Shown: positions 34,779 through 44,756, counted from the stretch's first letter. The stretch: DNA of 64,000 nt from Flavobacterium sp. UBA5153 (GCA_002413745.1 DHXP01000073.1:200408-264407), one strand, 5' to 3'. Translations and numbers: made by a program. Notes: generated by a model not told the origin, from the letters alone.

Positions 34779-35288
34779 ATGAAAAAAATTATTTTATCGG
34801 CTATAATGCTAATTGGATTAGCGTTTAGCGCACAGGCTCAAGACATTTCGGAAAATGCTCTAGGTTTACGTTTAGGTGACAATTCAGGTTTTGGAGGAGA
34901 AGTTTCGTATCAAAGAGGTTTGTCAAGCAATAACCGTCTGGAATTGGATTTAGGCTGGAGAAATAGAACTAATTATAATAATAATGGTTATGATGACAAT
35001 GCCATAAAATTAGCAGGTTTGTATCAATGGGTCTGGAATATTGATGGCGGATTCAATTGGTATGCCGGTGTAGGTGGTGGACTAGGTAGCTATAATTATA
35101 AAGATAATAATGGATATTCTTACCATGACACTTTTGCATTTGCAGCAGGTGATATTGGTATAGAATATGGGTTTAAAGAAGTTCCATTATTAATTTCATT
35201 AGATTTCAGACCTGAACTTGGTGGTAGTGGTTATTATGAAAATAATTATGGTTCAGATGTAGCTTTGGGAATTAGATATAAATTCTAA
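34779..35288 (+). CDS. Small outer-membrane beta-barrel protein
   Basis: This 169-residue protein has a clear signal peptide (1-20, cleavage after AQA). The mature chain has repeated alternating hydrophobic/aromatic strands (GLRLGDNSGFGGEVSYQRGL, LELDLGWRNR, YAGVGGGLG, ISLDFRPELGG) and ends with a C-terminal Phe (LGIRYKF), the hallmark of outer-membrane barrels. About eight strands are expected. The specific function is unknown. It is a single-gene unit with its own promoter box and a shared bidirectional terminator. Confidence 0.85.
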   Translation: MKKIILSAIMLIGLAFSAQAQDISENALGLRLGDNSGFGGEVSYQRGLSSNNRLELDLGWRNRTNYNNNGYDDNAIKLAGLYQWVWNIDGGFNWYAGVGGGLGSYNYKDNNGYSYHDTFAFAAGDIGIEYGFKEVPLLISLDFRPELGGSGYYENNYGSDVALGIRYKF

Positions 35289-35305
35289 TATTCAGCAATT
35301 TTAAT

Positions 35306-35348
35306 AAAAAACTCCGTCTCGTTCCAAAAAACGAGAGGGAGTTTTTTT
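35306..35348. terminator. Bidirectional terminator between convergent genes
   Basis: The stem AAAAACTCC...CTCGTT pairs with AACGAG...GGAGTTTTT, with A and T runs on both sides. It serves the rightward barrel-protein gene and the leftward PrcB-like gene. Confidence 0.88.
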
Positions 35349-35776
35349 TATTTAATGATGATTCCTTTTTTAGAATTTATTTTGACAACACAATAAGGAT
35401 TTGTAAAAACTTGTGTAACTGTTGTACTGGGGTCAGGAGCAGATTCTTTTACAGTTAGAATTATACTTTTATCAGTTTCAACGGCACTTTCAATTCCTAT
35501 TTTATATCCACCGGAAGATTTTTCCCCCAGATTCAAAACCACAAAATTTGAAGTCTGAATGTCGTTTGGTTTTATTTTGTTTCTTAATTTGGCATCATTT
35601 TGCAGCATTTTGATTTCATTGGGTTCAGTAAGAATTTCAAAAAATCGAATGTTGGCACCACCAAAAGATTGTTGTGTCAAAACTTCAAACAAAGGTTTTT
35701 TTTCTAAACTTTTTGTAGATGAAGCCCCACAAGAAATTAAAATTAAGGATAGTAATGACAGACTTATTTTTTTCAT
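35348..35776 (-). CDS. PrcB-like lipoprotein (PrcB_C domain)
   Basis: This 142-residue lipoprotein has a type II signal, with Cys16 in LILISCGASS. The second half shows the PrcB_C pattern: FVVLNLGEKSSGGYKIGI, then alternating strands ending TNPYCVVKINSKKG. PrcB proteins interact with the surface protease PrtP in spirochaetes; in Bacteroidota the role is unclear. The start codon overlaps the bshA stop by four bases (ATGA), so it is probably translated together with bshA. Confidence 0.75.
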   Translation of the reverse strand: MKKISLSLLSLILISCGASSTKSLEKKPLFEVLTQQSFGGANIRFFEILTEPNEIKMLQNDAKLRNKIKPNDIQTSNFVVLNLGEKSSGGYKIGIESAVETDKSIILTVKESAPDPSTTVTQVFTNPYCVVKINSKKGIIIK

Positions 35777-36906
35777 AAAAATTTATTTATGGCCTTTTTA
35801 TATAAATCCTCATATAAAGGTAAAATATTTTTGATGTCAAATCGTTTTGCAACAAACAAGGCATTCTTTTTGAATTCAGCCATAACGGTGTCGTCCTTTA
35901 AAATTTTTAAGGCATTATCTGCCATTTCACCAGTATTGCCCACATCGCTTAAATATCCTGAAACTCCATCAAAATTCACTTCTGGCAAACCCCCTGAATT
36001 ACTGGAAATAACGGGAACTCCCCACGCCATGGCTTCCAGAGCGGCAAGACCAAAACTTTCGGTTTCAGAAGGCAACAAGAATAAATCCGTAAAACTTAAT
36101 ATTTTGTCAATTTCATTACTGTTTCCAAAAAATATCACTTTGTCTTGAATACCTAATTCTTGACATAAGTATTCTGCTTTCTCTTTTTCCGGTCCATCAC
36201 CCACCATCATTAATTTTGCGGGAATTTGTTGTTGAATTTTAAAAAATATTTTGATTACGTCAGGAATTCGTTTTACCTCCCTAAAATTGCTAATATGGGT
36301 TATGATACGTTCATTTTCCTTGGCCATAACTGAACGATGACAAGATGTAATGGGCTCTATTATATTTTTATCCAATTCAATGAAATTAGGAATAACCTGA
36401 ATTTCATTTTTTATATTTAACAATTTAAGAGTATCCTCTTTCAATCTTTGGGAAACCGAAGTAACAAAATCAGACTTGTTGATGCTGAATGTTACTGCTG
36501 TCTTATAAAATGGATGATTGCCCACCAAGGTAATATCTGTTCCATGAAGCGTGGTAATCATTGGAAGATTTATGCCTTCGTCAGCCAGCATTTGCTTTGC
36601 CATATAACCCGCATAAGCATGTGGAATAGCATAATGAACATGAAGTAATTCTATTTTATGCAACTTCACCATATCGACCAGTTTACTTGACAAGGCCAAT
36701 TCATAAGGTTGATAATGAAATAAAGGATATTCGGGGACGTTGACTTCATGGTAATAAACATTCGGGCTCAGCAACGCCAAACGGACGGGCTGGCTATAAG
36801 TAATAAAGTGAATTTCGTGACCGCGACGAGCCAACTCAAGACCCAGTTCTGTGGCTACAACGCCACTTCCTCCAAAGGTTGGATAACAAACAATTGCTAT
36901 TTTCAT
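35773..36906 (-). CDS. bshA: N-acetyl-alpha-D-glucosaminyl L-malate synthase (bacillithiol synthesis)
   Basis: This 377-residue GT4-family glycosyltransferase begins MKIAIVCYPTFGGSGVVATELGLELA, the signature of BshA. DDxxxV-like donor-binding residues and LLPSETESFGLAALEAMAWGVP (the E-x7-E region) lie in the C-terminal lobe. It makes the first intermediate of bacillithiol, the low-molecular-weight thiol of Bacillota and many Bacteroidota. It follows the metal-efflux block. Bacillithiol buffers Zn and Cu, so the neighbourhood may be functional. Confidence 0.93.
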   Translation of the reverse strand: MKIAIVCYPTFGGSGVVATELGLELARRGHEIHFITYSQPVRLALLSPNVYYHEVNVPEYPLFHYQPYELALSSKLVDMVKLHKIELLHVHYAIPHAYAGYMAKQMLADEGINLPMITTLHGTDITLVGNHPFYKTAVTFSINKSDFVTSVSQRLKEDTLKLLNIKNEIQVIPNFIELDKNIIEPITSCHRSVMAKENERIITHISNFREVKRIPDVIKIFFKIQQQIPAKLMMVGDGPEKEKAEYLCQELGIQDKVIFFGNSNEIDKILSFTDLFLLPSETESFGLAALEAMAWGVPVISSNSGGLPEVNFDGVSGYLSDVGNTGEMADNALKILKDDTVMAEFKKNALFVAKRFDIKNILPLYEDLYKKAINKFL

Positions 36907-36984
36907 GTATGTGTTTTAATGATACGAAATTACTGAAAATAGAAATGTATTTTGGGAAAATTTTTGTTAAAATATTTGATTGCT

Positions 36985-39003
36985 TTAAAACTTCATTCTC
37001 TGAATTCTCACTGCATTTAAAATAGCCAATAAAGCTACTCCAACATCCGCAAAAACGGCTTCCCACATTGTGGCTAATCCTCCTGCACCGAGTACCAAAA
37101 CAATTGCTTTTACGGTAAATGCCAACCCGATATTTTGCCAAACGATTTGTTTGGTCTTTTTACCAATGTTTATGGCTGTAAAAATCTTCGTAGGCTGGTC
37201 GTTTTGAATTACAATATCGGCGGTATCGATGGTGGCATCACTTCCCAAACCGCCCATTGCAATTCCGGCATCGGCAAGGGCAACTACCGGTGCATCGTTT
37301 ACGCCATCGCCCACAAAGGCAATTTTAAGGTTTTGTTTTTTAAGCTCTTCGACTTTTTGGATTTTGTTTTCGGGTAACAAATCGCCAAAAGCTTGGTCAA
37401 TGTTTAATTCTTTGGCAATTGCTGAAACTACTGCTTGTTTATCGCCTGAAAGCATTACGGTCTTGATATTTATTTTGTGCAAACTTTGAACTGCTTCTTT
37501 TGCATCTTCTTTAATCTCGTCAGCAATTAGAAAGTAGCCGGCATATTTTTGATTGATTGCAATAACGATAATTGTAAAAGGGGTATTGTCAATTTCAATG
37601 TCATAAGTGACGTTGTATTTCACCATTAATTTGGTGTTTCCTACCAAGATTTCATTTCCGTCAACCTTTCCTTTTAGTCCGTGTCCTGCAATTTCTTCAA
37701 TATCAGCAACGGTTGTGTTTTTCTCTGAACCTTTTGCATATTCGATAATGGCAGTTCCAACGGGATGGGTAGATTTGGTTTCGAGTGCTGCTGTAAATTT
37801 TATTAAATCGGCTTCGGAAATACCAACTGCCACTACTTTTTGTACTTTGAAAACGCCTTTGGTCAGTGTTCCCGTTTTGTCCATAACCACTACTTGGATG
37901 GATGCCATTATGTCGAGGAAGGTGGAACCCTTGAAAAGAATTCCGTTTTTACTGGCTGCGCCAATACCACCAAAATAACCTAATGGAATGGAGATTACCA
38001 AAGCGCAAGGACAGGAAATTACCAAGAAAATTAACGCTCTGTACAACCAATCGTTGAAACTGTAATTTTCGACAAATACCATTGGAAACAAACAAATACC
38101 GATTGCCAAAAAGACGACCACCGGCGTATAAATTTTGGCGAATTTTCTGATGAATAATTCGGTTGGCGCTTTTTGGGCAGTGGCTTCCTGCACCATTTTC
38201 AAGATTTTCGATAATTTACTATCGGTGTAGGCTGTGGTTACTTCGACTTGAACAACGGTATTTAGGTTAATCATTCCGGCTAGAACGGTTTCGCCTTTTC
38301 GTTTGGTGTCTGGTTTGCTTTCTCCAGTTAGTGCCGCTGTGTTGAAGGATGCGTTTTCTGAGAGCAGTTTCCCATCCAATGCCAGTTTTTCTCCCGGTCG
38401 TAATTGGATGATTTCTCCAATGGTGATTTCAGATGCTTTTTTGGTAATGGTATTTTTTCCATTGATTACCGTTGCTTCATCTGGTCTTTGGTCTAACAAT
38501 AATTTGATGTTCGTTTTTGCTCTTTGAACGGCCAAGGTTTGGAAAATTTCGCCAATGGCATAAAACAACATCACGGCTACCCCTTCGGGATATTGACCAA
38601 TAGCAAATGCTCCAATAGTTGCAATACACATCAATAAAAATTCGGAGAATATTTCGCCCTTTCTTATACTCTCGAATGCTTCTTTCATAACAGGCAAGCC
38701 CACCGGTAAATAAGCGACTGCATACCAAACAATTCTTACCCAACCCGTGAACCAGGTTTGCGGAAAATAATTGTCGAAACCAATGGCAACAAGAAGTAAA
38801 ACGAAAGAAATAATTGATGGAAGAAACATTATAAACAGACTGTCATTTCCGCCAGAATGGTCATGCCCTTCATCGTCAGAATGTTCGGATTTATAGTCAA
38901 TTGTACAACAACTGATATCAATATCCGTTTTCTGATTTATTTTTTCTTCTAATGTGCAGCAAAGCTGTTTACCGTTTGCATCGTATTTATGTTTATGTTT
39001 CAT
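36985..39003 (-). CDS. P1B-type heavy-metal translocating ATPase (Zn/Cd/Co type)
   Basis: This 672-residue ATPase has the membrane metal site CPC (331-333), the phosphorylated Asp in DKTGTLT (375-381), TGES (226-229) and GDGVND. The CPC type with the soft-metal context suggests Zn, Cd, Co or Pb; Cu is possible. It lacks the usual N-terminal HMA domain. Instead residues 1-52 form a short His/Cys-rich tail (KHKHK, CC at 15-16, CC at 32-33, HDH). It is the last of four co-oriented genes for metal efflux (DUF6660, CzcA-TolC, adaptor, ATPase). Confidence 0.93.
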   Translation of the reverse strand: MKHKHKYDANGKQLCCTLEEKINQKTDIDISCCTIDYKSEHSDDEGHDHSGGNDSLFIMFLPSIISFVLLLVAIGFDNYFPQTWFTGWVRIVWYAVAYLPVGLPVMKEAFESIRKGEIFSEFLLMCIATIGAFAIGQYPEGVAVMLFYAIGEIFQTLAVQRAKTNIKLLLDQRPDEATVINGKNTITKKASEITIGEIIQLRPGEKLALDGKLLSENASFNTAALTGESKPDTKRKGETVLAGMINLNTVVQVEVTTAYTDSKLSKILKMVQEATAQKAPTELFIRKFAKIYTPVVVFLAIGICLFPMVFVENYSFNDWLYRALIFLVISCPCALVISIPLGYFGGIGAASKNGILFKGSTFLDIMASIQVVVMDKTGTLTKGVFKVQKVVAVGISEADLIKFTAALETKSTHPVGTAIIEYAKGSEKNTTVADIEEIAGHGLKGKVDGNEILVGNTKLMVKYNVTYDIEIDNTPFTIIVIAINQKYAGYFLIADEIKEDAKEAVQSLHKINIKTVMLSGDKQAVVSAIAKELNIDQAFGDLLPENKIQKVEELKKQNLKIAFVGDGVNDAPVVALADAGIAMGGLGSDATIDTADIVIQNDQPTKIFTAINIGKKTKQIVWQNIGLAFTVKAIVLVLGAGGLATMWEAVFADVGVALLAILNAVRIQRMKF

Positions 39004-39021
39004 TTTTATACTGATTGATGA

Positions 39022-40275
39022 TTATTCTTCTCCTTTGTTAGTCAATTTTGCATTTACAAAGAATGCTCCTTTGGTTACGATTTTAGCATTTTCAGGAATG
39101 TTTTTTACCAATGTTATAGCCGTGTAACCCATATTAGAAACCCCTTTTGCCACTTCTATTTTTTCAAAATTGGTACTTTTTACTTCTTGTGCTTTACTCT
39201 TTATTTCGGCTTCTTTTTTGACTTCGCTATCTTCTGGTTTTTCTTCTTCGGCTTTTTTATTGGTCACCACAAAAATATATTCTTTGCCGTCTGCACTCAC
39301 AATTGCATCGGTTGGTATTGCATCCGTAGTCACATTGTTTAAACTTACAATGGCAGTTATATTCATTCCGTCTATTAATCCTGATTTATTACCTTGAACG
39401 GTGGCGTGTACAGGAATACTCTTACTGTCATTCTCAAACGCAGCACCTATTGAGTACACTTTAGCATTGTAATCTTCGCCCGAATTATTGGTAATTCTAA
39501 AATGAATAATTTGTCCCACTTTTAACATTGGCAAATCTTTTTCAAACACATTCAAATCTAAATGTAATTGTGAGTTATCTACAATTTCGGCAACTGGTGA
39601 AGACACATCCACATAACTTCCAATTTTAGAAAACACATTACTGATTGTTCCGCTTATAGGGCTTGTAACTGATACTATTGAACGTAAATTGCTATTGTTT
39701 AAACTATTTGGATTGATGCCCATTAATTGAATTTGTTGTTGTAAAGAGGCTCTACGAGTTCTCATTGATTTTAATTCCGCATCAGCATTTTGATAATTTT
39801 TTAATGCTCCTGCGTTTCCTTCATTGAGTTCTTTTTGTCTTGCTACTTCTTGTTCGGCAAAGATTATTTTACTGGAAGTACTTAAATATTCTTCTTGTAA
39901 TTGTATAAATTGAGGATTAGCAATTGTTGCAATTACTTGTCCCTTTTTTACAAAATCACCTAACTGTACATTAATGGTTTTTATAACACCTCCATACATT
40001 GAAGTAGCATTGGCTTTGTTATTGTTAGGAACACGTAATGCACCGTTGGCTCTGAGTGTTGCCGTTAATTGCTTTTGCTCGATAGTTCCGAATTGTATGT
40101 CCACCGTTTTTATTTGTTCGGCTGTGAGCGAAGCAATTGTAGGTTGGGCTTCTTCTGTTGTTGCTTTTTGTTCTTCTTCTTGAGGTTTATTTTCTTTATT
40201 TCCACAGGAAATAAGAAATAGGCAAGAGGCAATAAGCAAAAGGTAATTATTATATTTTATTTTTAAAGATTTCAT
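39022..40275 (-). CDS. RND efflux periplasmic adaptor (CzcB/CusB-like lipoprotein)
   Basis: This 417-residue protein has a type II signal (lipobox LISC, Cys24). The mature part has barrel-sandwich hybrid strands (VQLGDFVKKGQVIATI), a long helical hairpin with coiled-coil character (about 130-190) and the membrane-proximal beta domain. It should link the inner-membrane RND pump to the outer-membrane channel in a tripartite metal exporter. It starts 11 bases after the pump gene and lies 18 bases before the ATPase gene, so it is part of one operon. Confidence 0.92.
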   Translation of the reverse strand: MKSLKIKYNNYLLLIASCLFLISCGNKENKPQEEEQKATTEEAQPTIASLTAEQIKTVDIQFGTIEQKQLTATLRANGALRVPNNNKANATSMYGGVIKTINVQLGDFVKKGQVIATIANPQFIQLQEEYLSTSSKIIFAEQEVARQKELNEGNAGALKNYQNADAELKSMRTRRASLQQQIQLMGINPNSLNNSNLRSIVSVTSPISGTISNVFSKIGSYVDVSSPVAEIVDNSQLHLDLNVFEKDLPMLKVGQIIHFRITNNSGEDYNAKVYSIGAAFENDSKSIPVHATVQGNKSGLIDGMNITAIVSLNNVTTDAIPTDAIVSADGKEYIFVVTNKKAEEEKPEDSEVKKEAEIKSKAQEVKSTNFEKIEVAKGVSNMGYTAITLVKNIPENAKIVTKGAFFVNAKLTNKGEE

Positions 40276-40286
40276 TTTTTTAGCAT

Positions 40287-43200
40287 TTATTTGTTTGTGA
40301 AATAATTGTATTCAATAATGGCTTGGTTGTACGCATTTAGATTGTCTAAATAGTTTTTTCGTATTTCGATGGCTTGGCTCAAATACAATGAAAAATCGGC
40401 GTAACTTATTTCTCCTGCTCTATAGGATTGATTGGCGGCTTTTATAATTTCATCAGCCTGCTGTAAACCCGAAGTTTCATAAAATTGTAAACCAGACACA
40501 CTTTTTTCTACATCGGTTTGACGTTGAGCCAAAGAAGATTTAAGTATTTGTGTTTGATATTGCAATTGTTGTTCTTGTACTTCTTTTTCAGTTTTGGCGG
40601 CTTTTATTTTATTACGACTGGCACCACTTCCAAATAATGGGAATGATGTTGAAAATGAAAAACCGCTAAAAGGGTCCTCTACACCATATAATTTTTGTGA
40701 AAAAACACGACCGGAAAATTCGGGTAAACGATTGCTTTTTTGGATTGCTATTTCACTATTGGCAATCATTACATTTTGTTGCAATAAAAGAAGATTTGGA
40801 TGGTTTTCTGTTTCATTTTGTAACCCAAATTCTAACTTTTCTAACGATTTTGAAAGTGGCAAAATTGCTTCTGAACTATTCAATAATTGCATTAATACTT
40901 GTTGTTGCACTATCATATCTTTTTGGAGTTGGACGATGTTTGTTTCAATTTCTTTCAACTTTACGTTTGCTGAAATTTTTTCGATACCGGCGATTTCTCC
41001 AGCTTTAACTTTTACAATTGTGGTTTTTAATAAGCCAATATAAATGCTGTCTAAACGCTGATACAAAACTGTTTTGTCTTGTAAATACCATAATTGATAA
41101 TATGCTGAACGAATATTTTTTTTCAACGCTGTATTGATTACTTCTTTGTTGAACTCGTAGTATTTGGTTTGCTCTCGATAATAATTTTTCTTGGCTTGGT
41201 TTACTTGAGGCATATAAAAACTTTGTTGCAAACCTATTTTCCAAATACCCGTTTTATCCGAAGGACGCAAATCTTCGTTTTCTAGAAAGATGCCCGTTTT
41301 GGGAAATTCCTTGTTTCCTTTTATCAAAAGCTGATTTTTTGAGATTTGAGATTGATTGATGTTGTATTGTAAATTATCATTTAAACCTAAATTCAAAACT
41401 TCATCAATGGTTTTCCGTGATTGTGCTTGACCATTATTGAATGAAAATAATAATCCAATAACTAAAATAGTAGTAATTGATTTCATTCCTGATTTTCTTT
41501 TTAATTTAATTTTTGTGTTGAATATAATGTAAAGCAAAGGCAATACAAATAAGGTTAAAAATGTAGCGGAGAGTAATCCTCCAATAACAACAGTTGCTAA
41601 TGGTTTTTGGACTTCTGCACCAGCACTGTGTGACATTGCCATAGGTAAAAAACCTAACGATGCTACGGTAGCCGTCATTAAAACTGGTCGTAATCTTATT
41701 TTTGTTCCTTCAATAACACGTTTTATAACATCATCCCAACCTTCTTTTTCGAGTTGGTTGAATGTGCCGACTAATACAATTCCATTTAATACTGCTACTC
41801 CAAACAATGCAATAAATCCAATTCCTGCCGAAATACTAAAAGGCATTCCGCGAAGGAGCAAAGCAAATACGCCTCCAATAGCACTCATTGGAATTGCCGT
41901 GAAAATTAAACCGGCTTGTTTCATTGAATTGAATGTAAAATACAACAGCATAAAAATGAGCAGTAAAGAAATAGGAACTGCTATCATCAAACGTTTGGTT
42001 GCTTTTTGTAGATTTTCAAAAGTGCCACCATACGTAAAATAATAGCCTGATGGTAATTTTACTTTTGCACTTAATTTGTCTTGAATTTCTTTAACCACAC
42101 TTTGTACGTCTCGATCTTGGATGTTAAAACCAACAACAATTCTGCGTTTTCCTGCTTCACGGCTTATTTGTGCGGGTCCTAATTTAAAATCTATTTTTGC
42201 CACTTGTGATAATGGTATTTGATTGCCGGAAGGTGTTGGTATCAATAAATTATTTACATCTTCAATACTTCTTCTTGACGTACTGTCCAACCGCACTACC
42301 AAATCAAATTTCCGTTCGTTTTCGTAAACTACGCCTGCTGCTTTTCCTGCAAAAGCGGTGCTAACAATACTGTTTATGTCTTCTATATTTAGCCCGTAAT
42401 TTGCAATGCGTAAGCGGTCGTATTCAATATTGATTTGTGGCAATCCATCCACTTGTTCCACCTGTGGTGCAGAAACGCCTTTTACGTTTACTATCACATT
42501 TTCTACTTTTTTGGCATATACGGAAAGACTATCCAAGTTTTCGCCAAATATTTTTATGGCTACATCTTGTTTAATTCCCGTCATCAATTCATTAAAACGC
42601 ATTTGTATGGGTTGGCTCTTTTCGACAAACACGCCAGGGATAACGCTTAATTTTTCTTCCAATGCATCGCCCAGTTCATCATAAGTCCTTCCGGATTTCC
42701 ATTCGTCTTGGGGATTCAGGATAATCATCATATCCGTGGCTCCGGGAGGCATTGGGTCAGTAGGCACTTCTCCGGCACCCGTTTTGCCCACCACCATTTT
42801 TACTTCCTCAAATTGTTTGGCGATTCTTGCGCCTTGCATAGAAGTTTCAATACTTTGGGACAAGGATGTTTCCAACGGCATTTTAAACTCAAATGCATAA
42901 TCTCCCTCGGCTAAATTTGGGATAAACTCGCCACCCATTTTACTGAAAACAAAAATCGTAACCAATAATAAAGCGACAGTAAGACCAACAACTTTGTATT
43001 TTATATCAATAACTTTTACTAAAAGTGGGTCATATTTTTTGTACAAGAAATCCATCATTTTATCAGAAAATGTTTTTTTATGACTGATGTGTTTAGGTAA
43101 AAACAAGGCACTCATCATAGGAATATAGGTTAATGAAAGTATCATTGCACCTATAATTGCAAACGAAACCGTTTTTGTCATTGGGCCAAACATTTTTCCT

Positions 43201-44609
43201 TCAATTCCCACTAAAGATAAAATTGGAAAATAAACAATCATAATAATGATTTGTCCAAAGGCAGCACTACTCATCATTTTTTTAGCACTGCTTTCAACGG
43301 CAACATCCATTTCGAGTTGCGTGAGCCTTTTTTTACTTTTATTGTGTTCCAGAAAATACAAGGAAGCTTCCACGATAATCACGGCACCGTCCACGATCAA
43401 CCCAAAATCTATTGCACCGAGGCTCATAAGGTTTGCACTTACCCCAAATATTCTCATTAATGCTAGTGCGAACAGCATTGAAAGAGGAATTGCGGAAGCC
43501 ACAATAAGCCCGGCACGAAGGTTTCCGAGAAAAAGTACCAGTACAAAAATTACAATTAATGCACCTTCAATTAAATTTTTTTCAACGGTAGAAATGGCAC
43601 GGTTTACAAATGTACTTCTGTCTATAAATGGTTCAACGATTACATCATCGGGTAATGATTTTTGAATAATGAGCATTTTGTCTTTTATCCTTTGTACCAC
43701 TTCATTACTGTTTGCTCCTTTTAGCATCATCACAATACCACCAACGGCATCTACTTTTCCGTTGTAAGTCATTGCTCCATAACGTACTGCACTACCAAAC
43801 TTTACATCGGCAACATCTTTTATAAAAATTGGGACGCTGTTTGGATTGCTTTTTACCACAATATTTTTCACGTCTTCCAGGGAAGTGACTAATCCAACAC
43901 CACGAATAAAGTAGGCACTAGGTTTTTTGTCAATGTATGCACCACCCGTGTTTTGATTGTTTTTTTCTAAAGCATTGAAAATATCAGGAATAGTTACTCC
44001 CATTGCTTTCAGGCGATTGGGGTTAACACCCACTTCATATTGTTTTAATTTTCCTCCAAAGCTATTTATTTCGGCAATTCCGGGAGTTCCGTTGAGTTGT
44101 CTTGCTACTATCCAGTCTTGCATAGAACGCAAATCCATTGCGGAGTATTTTTTTTCGCTTCCTTTTTTTGGATGCAAAATATATTGATACACTTCGCCAA
44201 GTCCTGTGCTAACAGGGCCTAATTCGGGTGTTCCGATGCCTTTAGGTATTTGACTAATAGCTTCTTTTAGTCGTTCACTGATGAGTTGTCGTGCAAAATA
44301 AATATTTACATCATCATCAAAAACGACTGTGATTACGGATAAACCAAAGCGTGAAATACTTCTGGTTTCTTCTAAATCGGGAAGGTTGGCAATGCTTTGC
44401 TCTATTGGGAAAGTGACTAACTGTTCTACTTCCTGTCCAGCCAAAGTTGGGCAAAGCGTAATAATTTGTACCTGATTGTTTGTAATATCCGGCACGGCAT
44501 CAATAGGCAACTTGGAAGCACTCCAAATTCCCCAAATGATGAGAAATAAAGTCATCAAACCAATGATGAACTTATTATTTATGCTAAAATGAATGATTTT
44601 GTCTAACAC
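40287..44609 (-). CDS. CzcA/CusA-type RND pump fused to a TolC-like outer-membrane channel
   Basis: This single 1440-residue frame has two parts. Residues 1-1035 form an HME-RND metal pump with 12 membrane segments, two large periplasmic loops and the CzcA-type stretch SLGAIDFGLIVDGAVIIVE in the transmembrane proton relay. From Met1042 a second start-like segment, MKSITTILVIGLLFSFNNGQ, has every property of a signal peptide. It is followed by a coiled-coil outer-membrane-efflux domain (residues about 1065-1440). No stop or frameshift separates the parts. Such fusions are known in Bacteroidota. An internal start at 41486 could also give a free channel of 399 residues. Confidence 0.93.
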   Translation of the reverse strand: MLDKIIHFSINNKFIIGLMTLFLIIWGIWSASKLPIDAVPDITNNQVQIITLCPTLAGQEVEQLVTFPIEQSIANLPDLEETRSISRFGLSVITVVFDDDVNIYFARQLISERLKEAISQIPKGIGTPELGPVSTGLGEVYQYILHPKKGSEKKYSAMDLRSMQDWIVARQLNGTPGIAEINSFGGKLKQYEVGVNPNRLKAMGVTIPDIFNALEKNNQNTGGAYIDKKPSAYFIRGVGLVTSLEDVKNIVVKSNPNSVPIFIKDVADVKFGSAVRYGAMTYNGKVDAVGGIVMMLKGANSNEVVQRIKDKMLIIQKSLPDDVIVEPFIDRSTFVNRAISTVEKNLIEGALIVIFVLVLFLGNLRAGLIVASAIPLSMLFALALMRIFGVSANLMSLGAIDFGLIVDGAVIIVEASLYFLEHNKSKKRLTQLEMDVAVESSAKKMMSSAAFGQIIIMIVYFPILSLVGIEGKMFGPMTKTVSFAIIGAMILSLTYIPMMSALFLPKHISHKKTFSDKMMDFLYKKYDPLLVKVIDIKYKVVGLTVALLLVTIFVFSKMGGEFIPNLAEGDYAFEFKMPLETSLSQSIETSMQGARIAKQFEEVKMVVGKTGAGEVPTDPMPPGATDMMIILNPQDEWKSGRTYDELGDALEEKLSVIPGVFVEKSQPIQMRFNELMTGIKQDVAIKIFGENLDSLSVYAKKVENVIVNVKGVSAPQVEQVDGLPQINIEYDRLRIANYGLNIEDINSIVSTAFAGKAAGVVYENERKFDLVVRLDSTSRRSIEDVNNLLIPTPSGNQIPLSQVAKIDFKLGPAQISREAGKRRIVVGFNIQDRDVQSVVKEIQDKLSAKVKLPSGYYFTYGGTFENLQKATKRLMIAVPISLLLIFMLLYFTFNSMKQAGLIFTAIPMSAIGGVFALLLRGMPFSISAGIGFIALFGVAVLNGIVLVGTFNQLEKEGWDDVIKRVIEGTKIRLRPVLMTATVASLGFLPMAMSHSAGAEVQKPLATVVIGGLLSATFLTLFVLPLLYIIFNTKIKLKRKSGMKSITTILVIGLLFSFNNGQAQSRKTIDEVLNLGLNDNLQYNINQSQISKNQLLIKGNKEFPKTGIFLENEDLRPSDKTGIWKIGLQQSFYMPQVNQAKKNYYREQTKYYEFNKEVINTALKKNIRSAYYQLWYLQDKTVLYQRLDSIYIGLLKTTIVKVKAGEIAGIEKISANVKLKEIETNIVQLQKDMIVQQQVLMQLLNSSEAILPLSKSLEKLEFGLQNETENHPNLLLLQQNVMIANSEIAIQKSNRLPEFSGRVFSQKLYGVEDPFSGFSFSTSFPLFGSGASRNKIKAAKTEKEVQEQQLQYQTQILKSSLAQRQTDVEKSVSGLQFYETSGLQQADEIIKAANQSYRAGEISYADFSLYLSQAIEIRKNYLDNLNAYNQAIIEYNYFTNK

Positions 44610-44679
44610 TATTTATATAATTAATGTTTAAGATTAAATTTATAATTCACAGTAATTGACTGATTCAAATACTGTAAAG

Positions 44680-44748
44680 TGATTAATGTAAACCAATAGT
44701 GAGATTAATGCACAAGTCATTAATCGCTATTCATTTAAACATTAATCA
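44680..44748. promoter_or_regulatory. Four-box dyad upstream of czcA (candidate operator)
   Basis: The octamer GATTAATG occurs twice on the plus strand (44681, 44703), and its complement CATTAATC occurs twice (44718, 44740). Box starts are 22, 15 and 22 bases apart, and all four are symmetric about base 44714. The outer boxes extend to 10-bp arms, TGATTAATGT and ACATTAATCA. The 22-base steps are two helix turns, so all boxes face the same side of the DNA. It lies 71-139 bases upstream of the pump gene. A folded RNA is the alternative. Confidence 0.65.
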
Positions 44749-44756
44749 AAAAAATA

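Noticed and set aside
42406..42684. Plus-strand frames opposite the czcA-TolC gene
   Set aside because: All are shadows of a well-supported gene in another frame, with no start context or domain.
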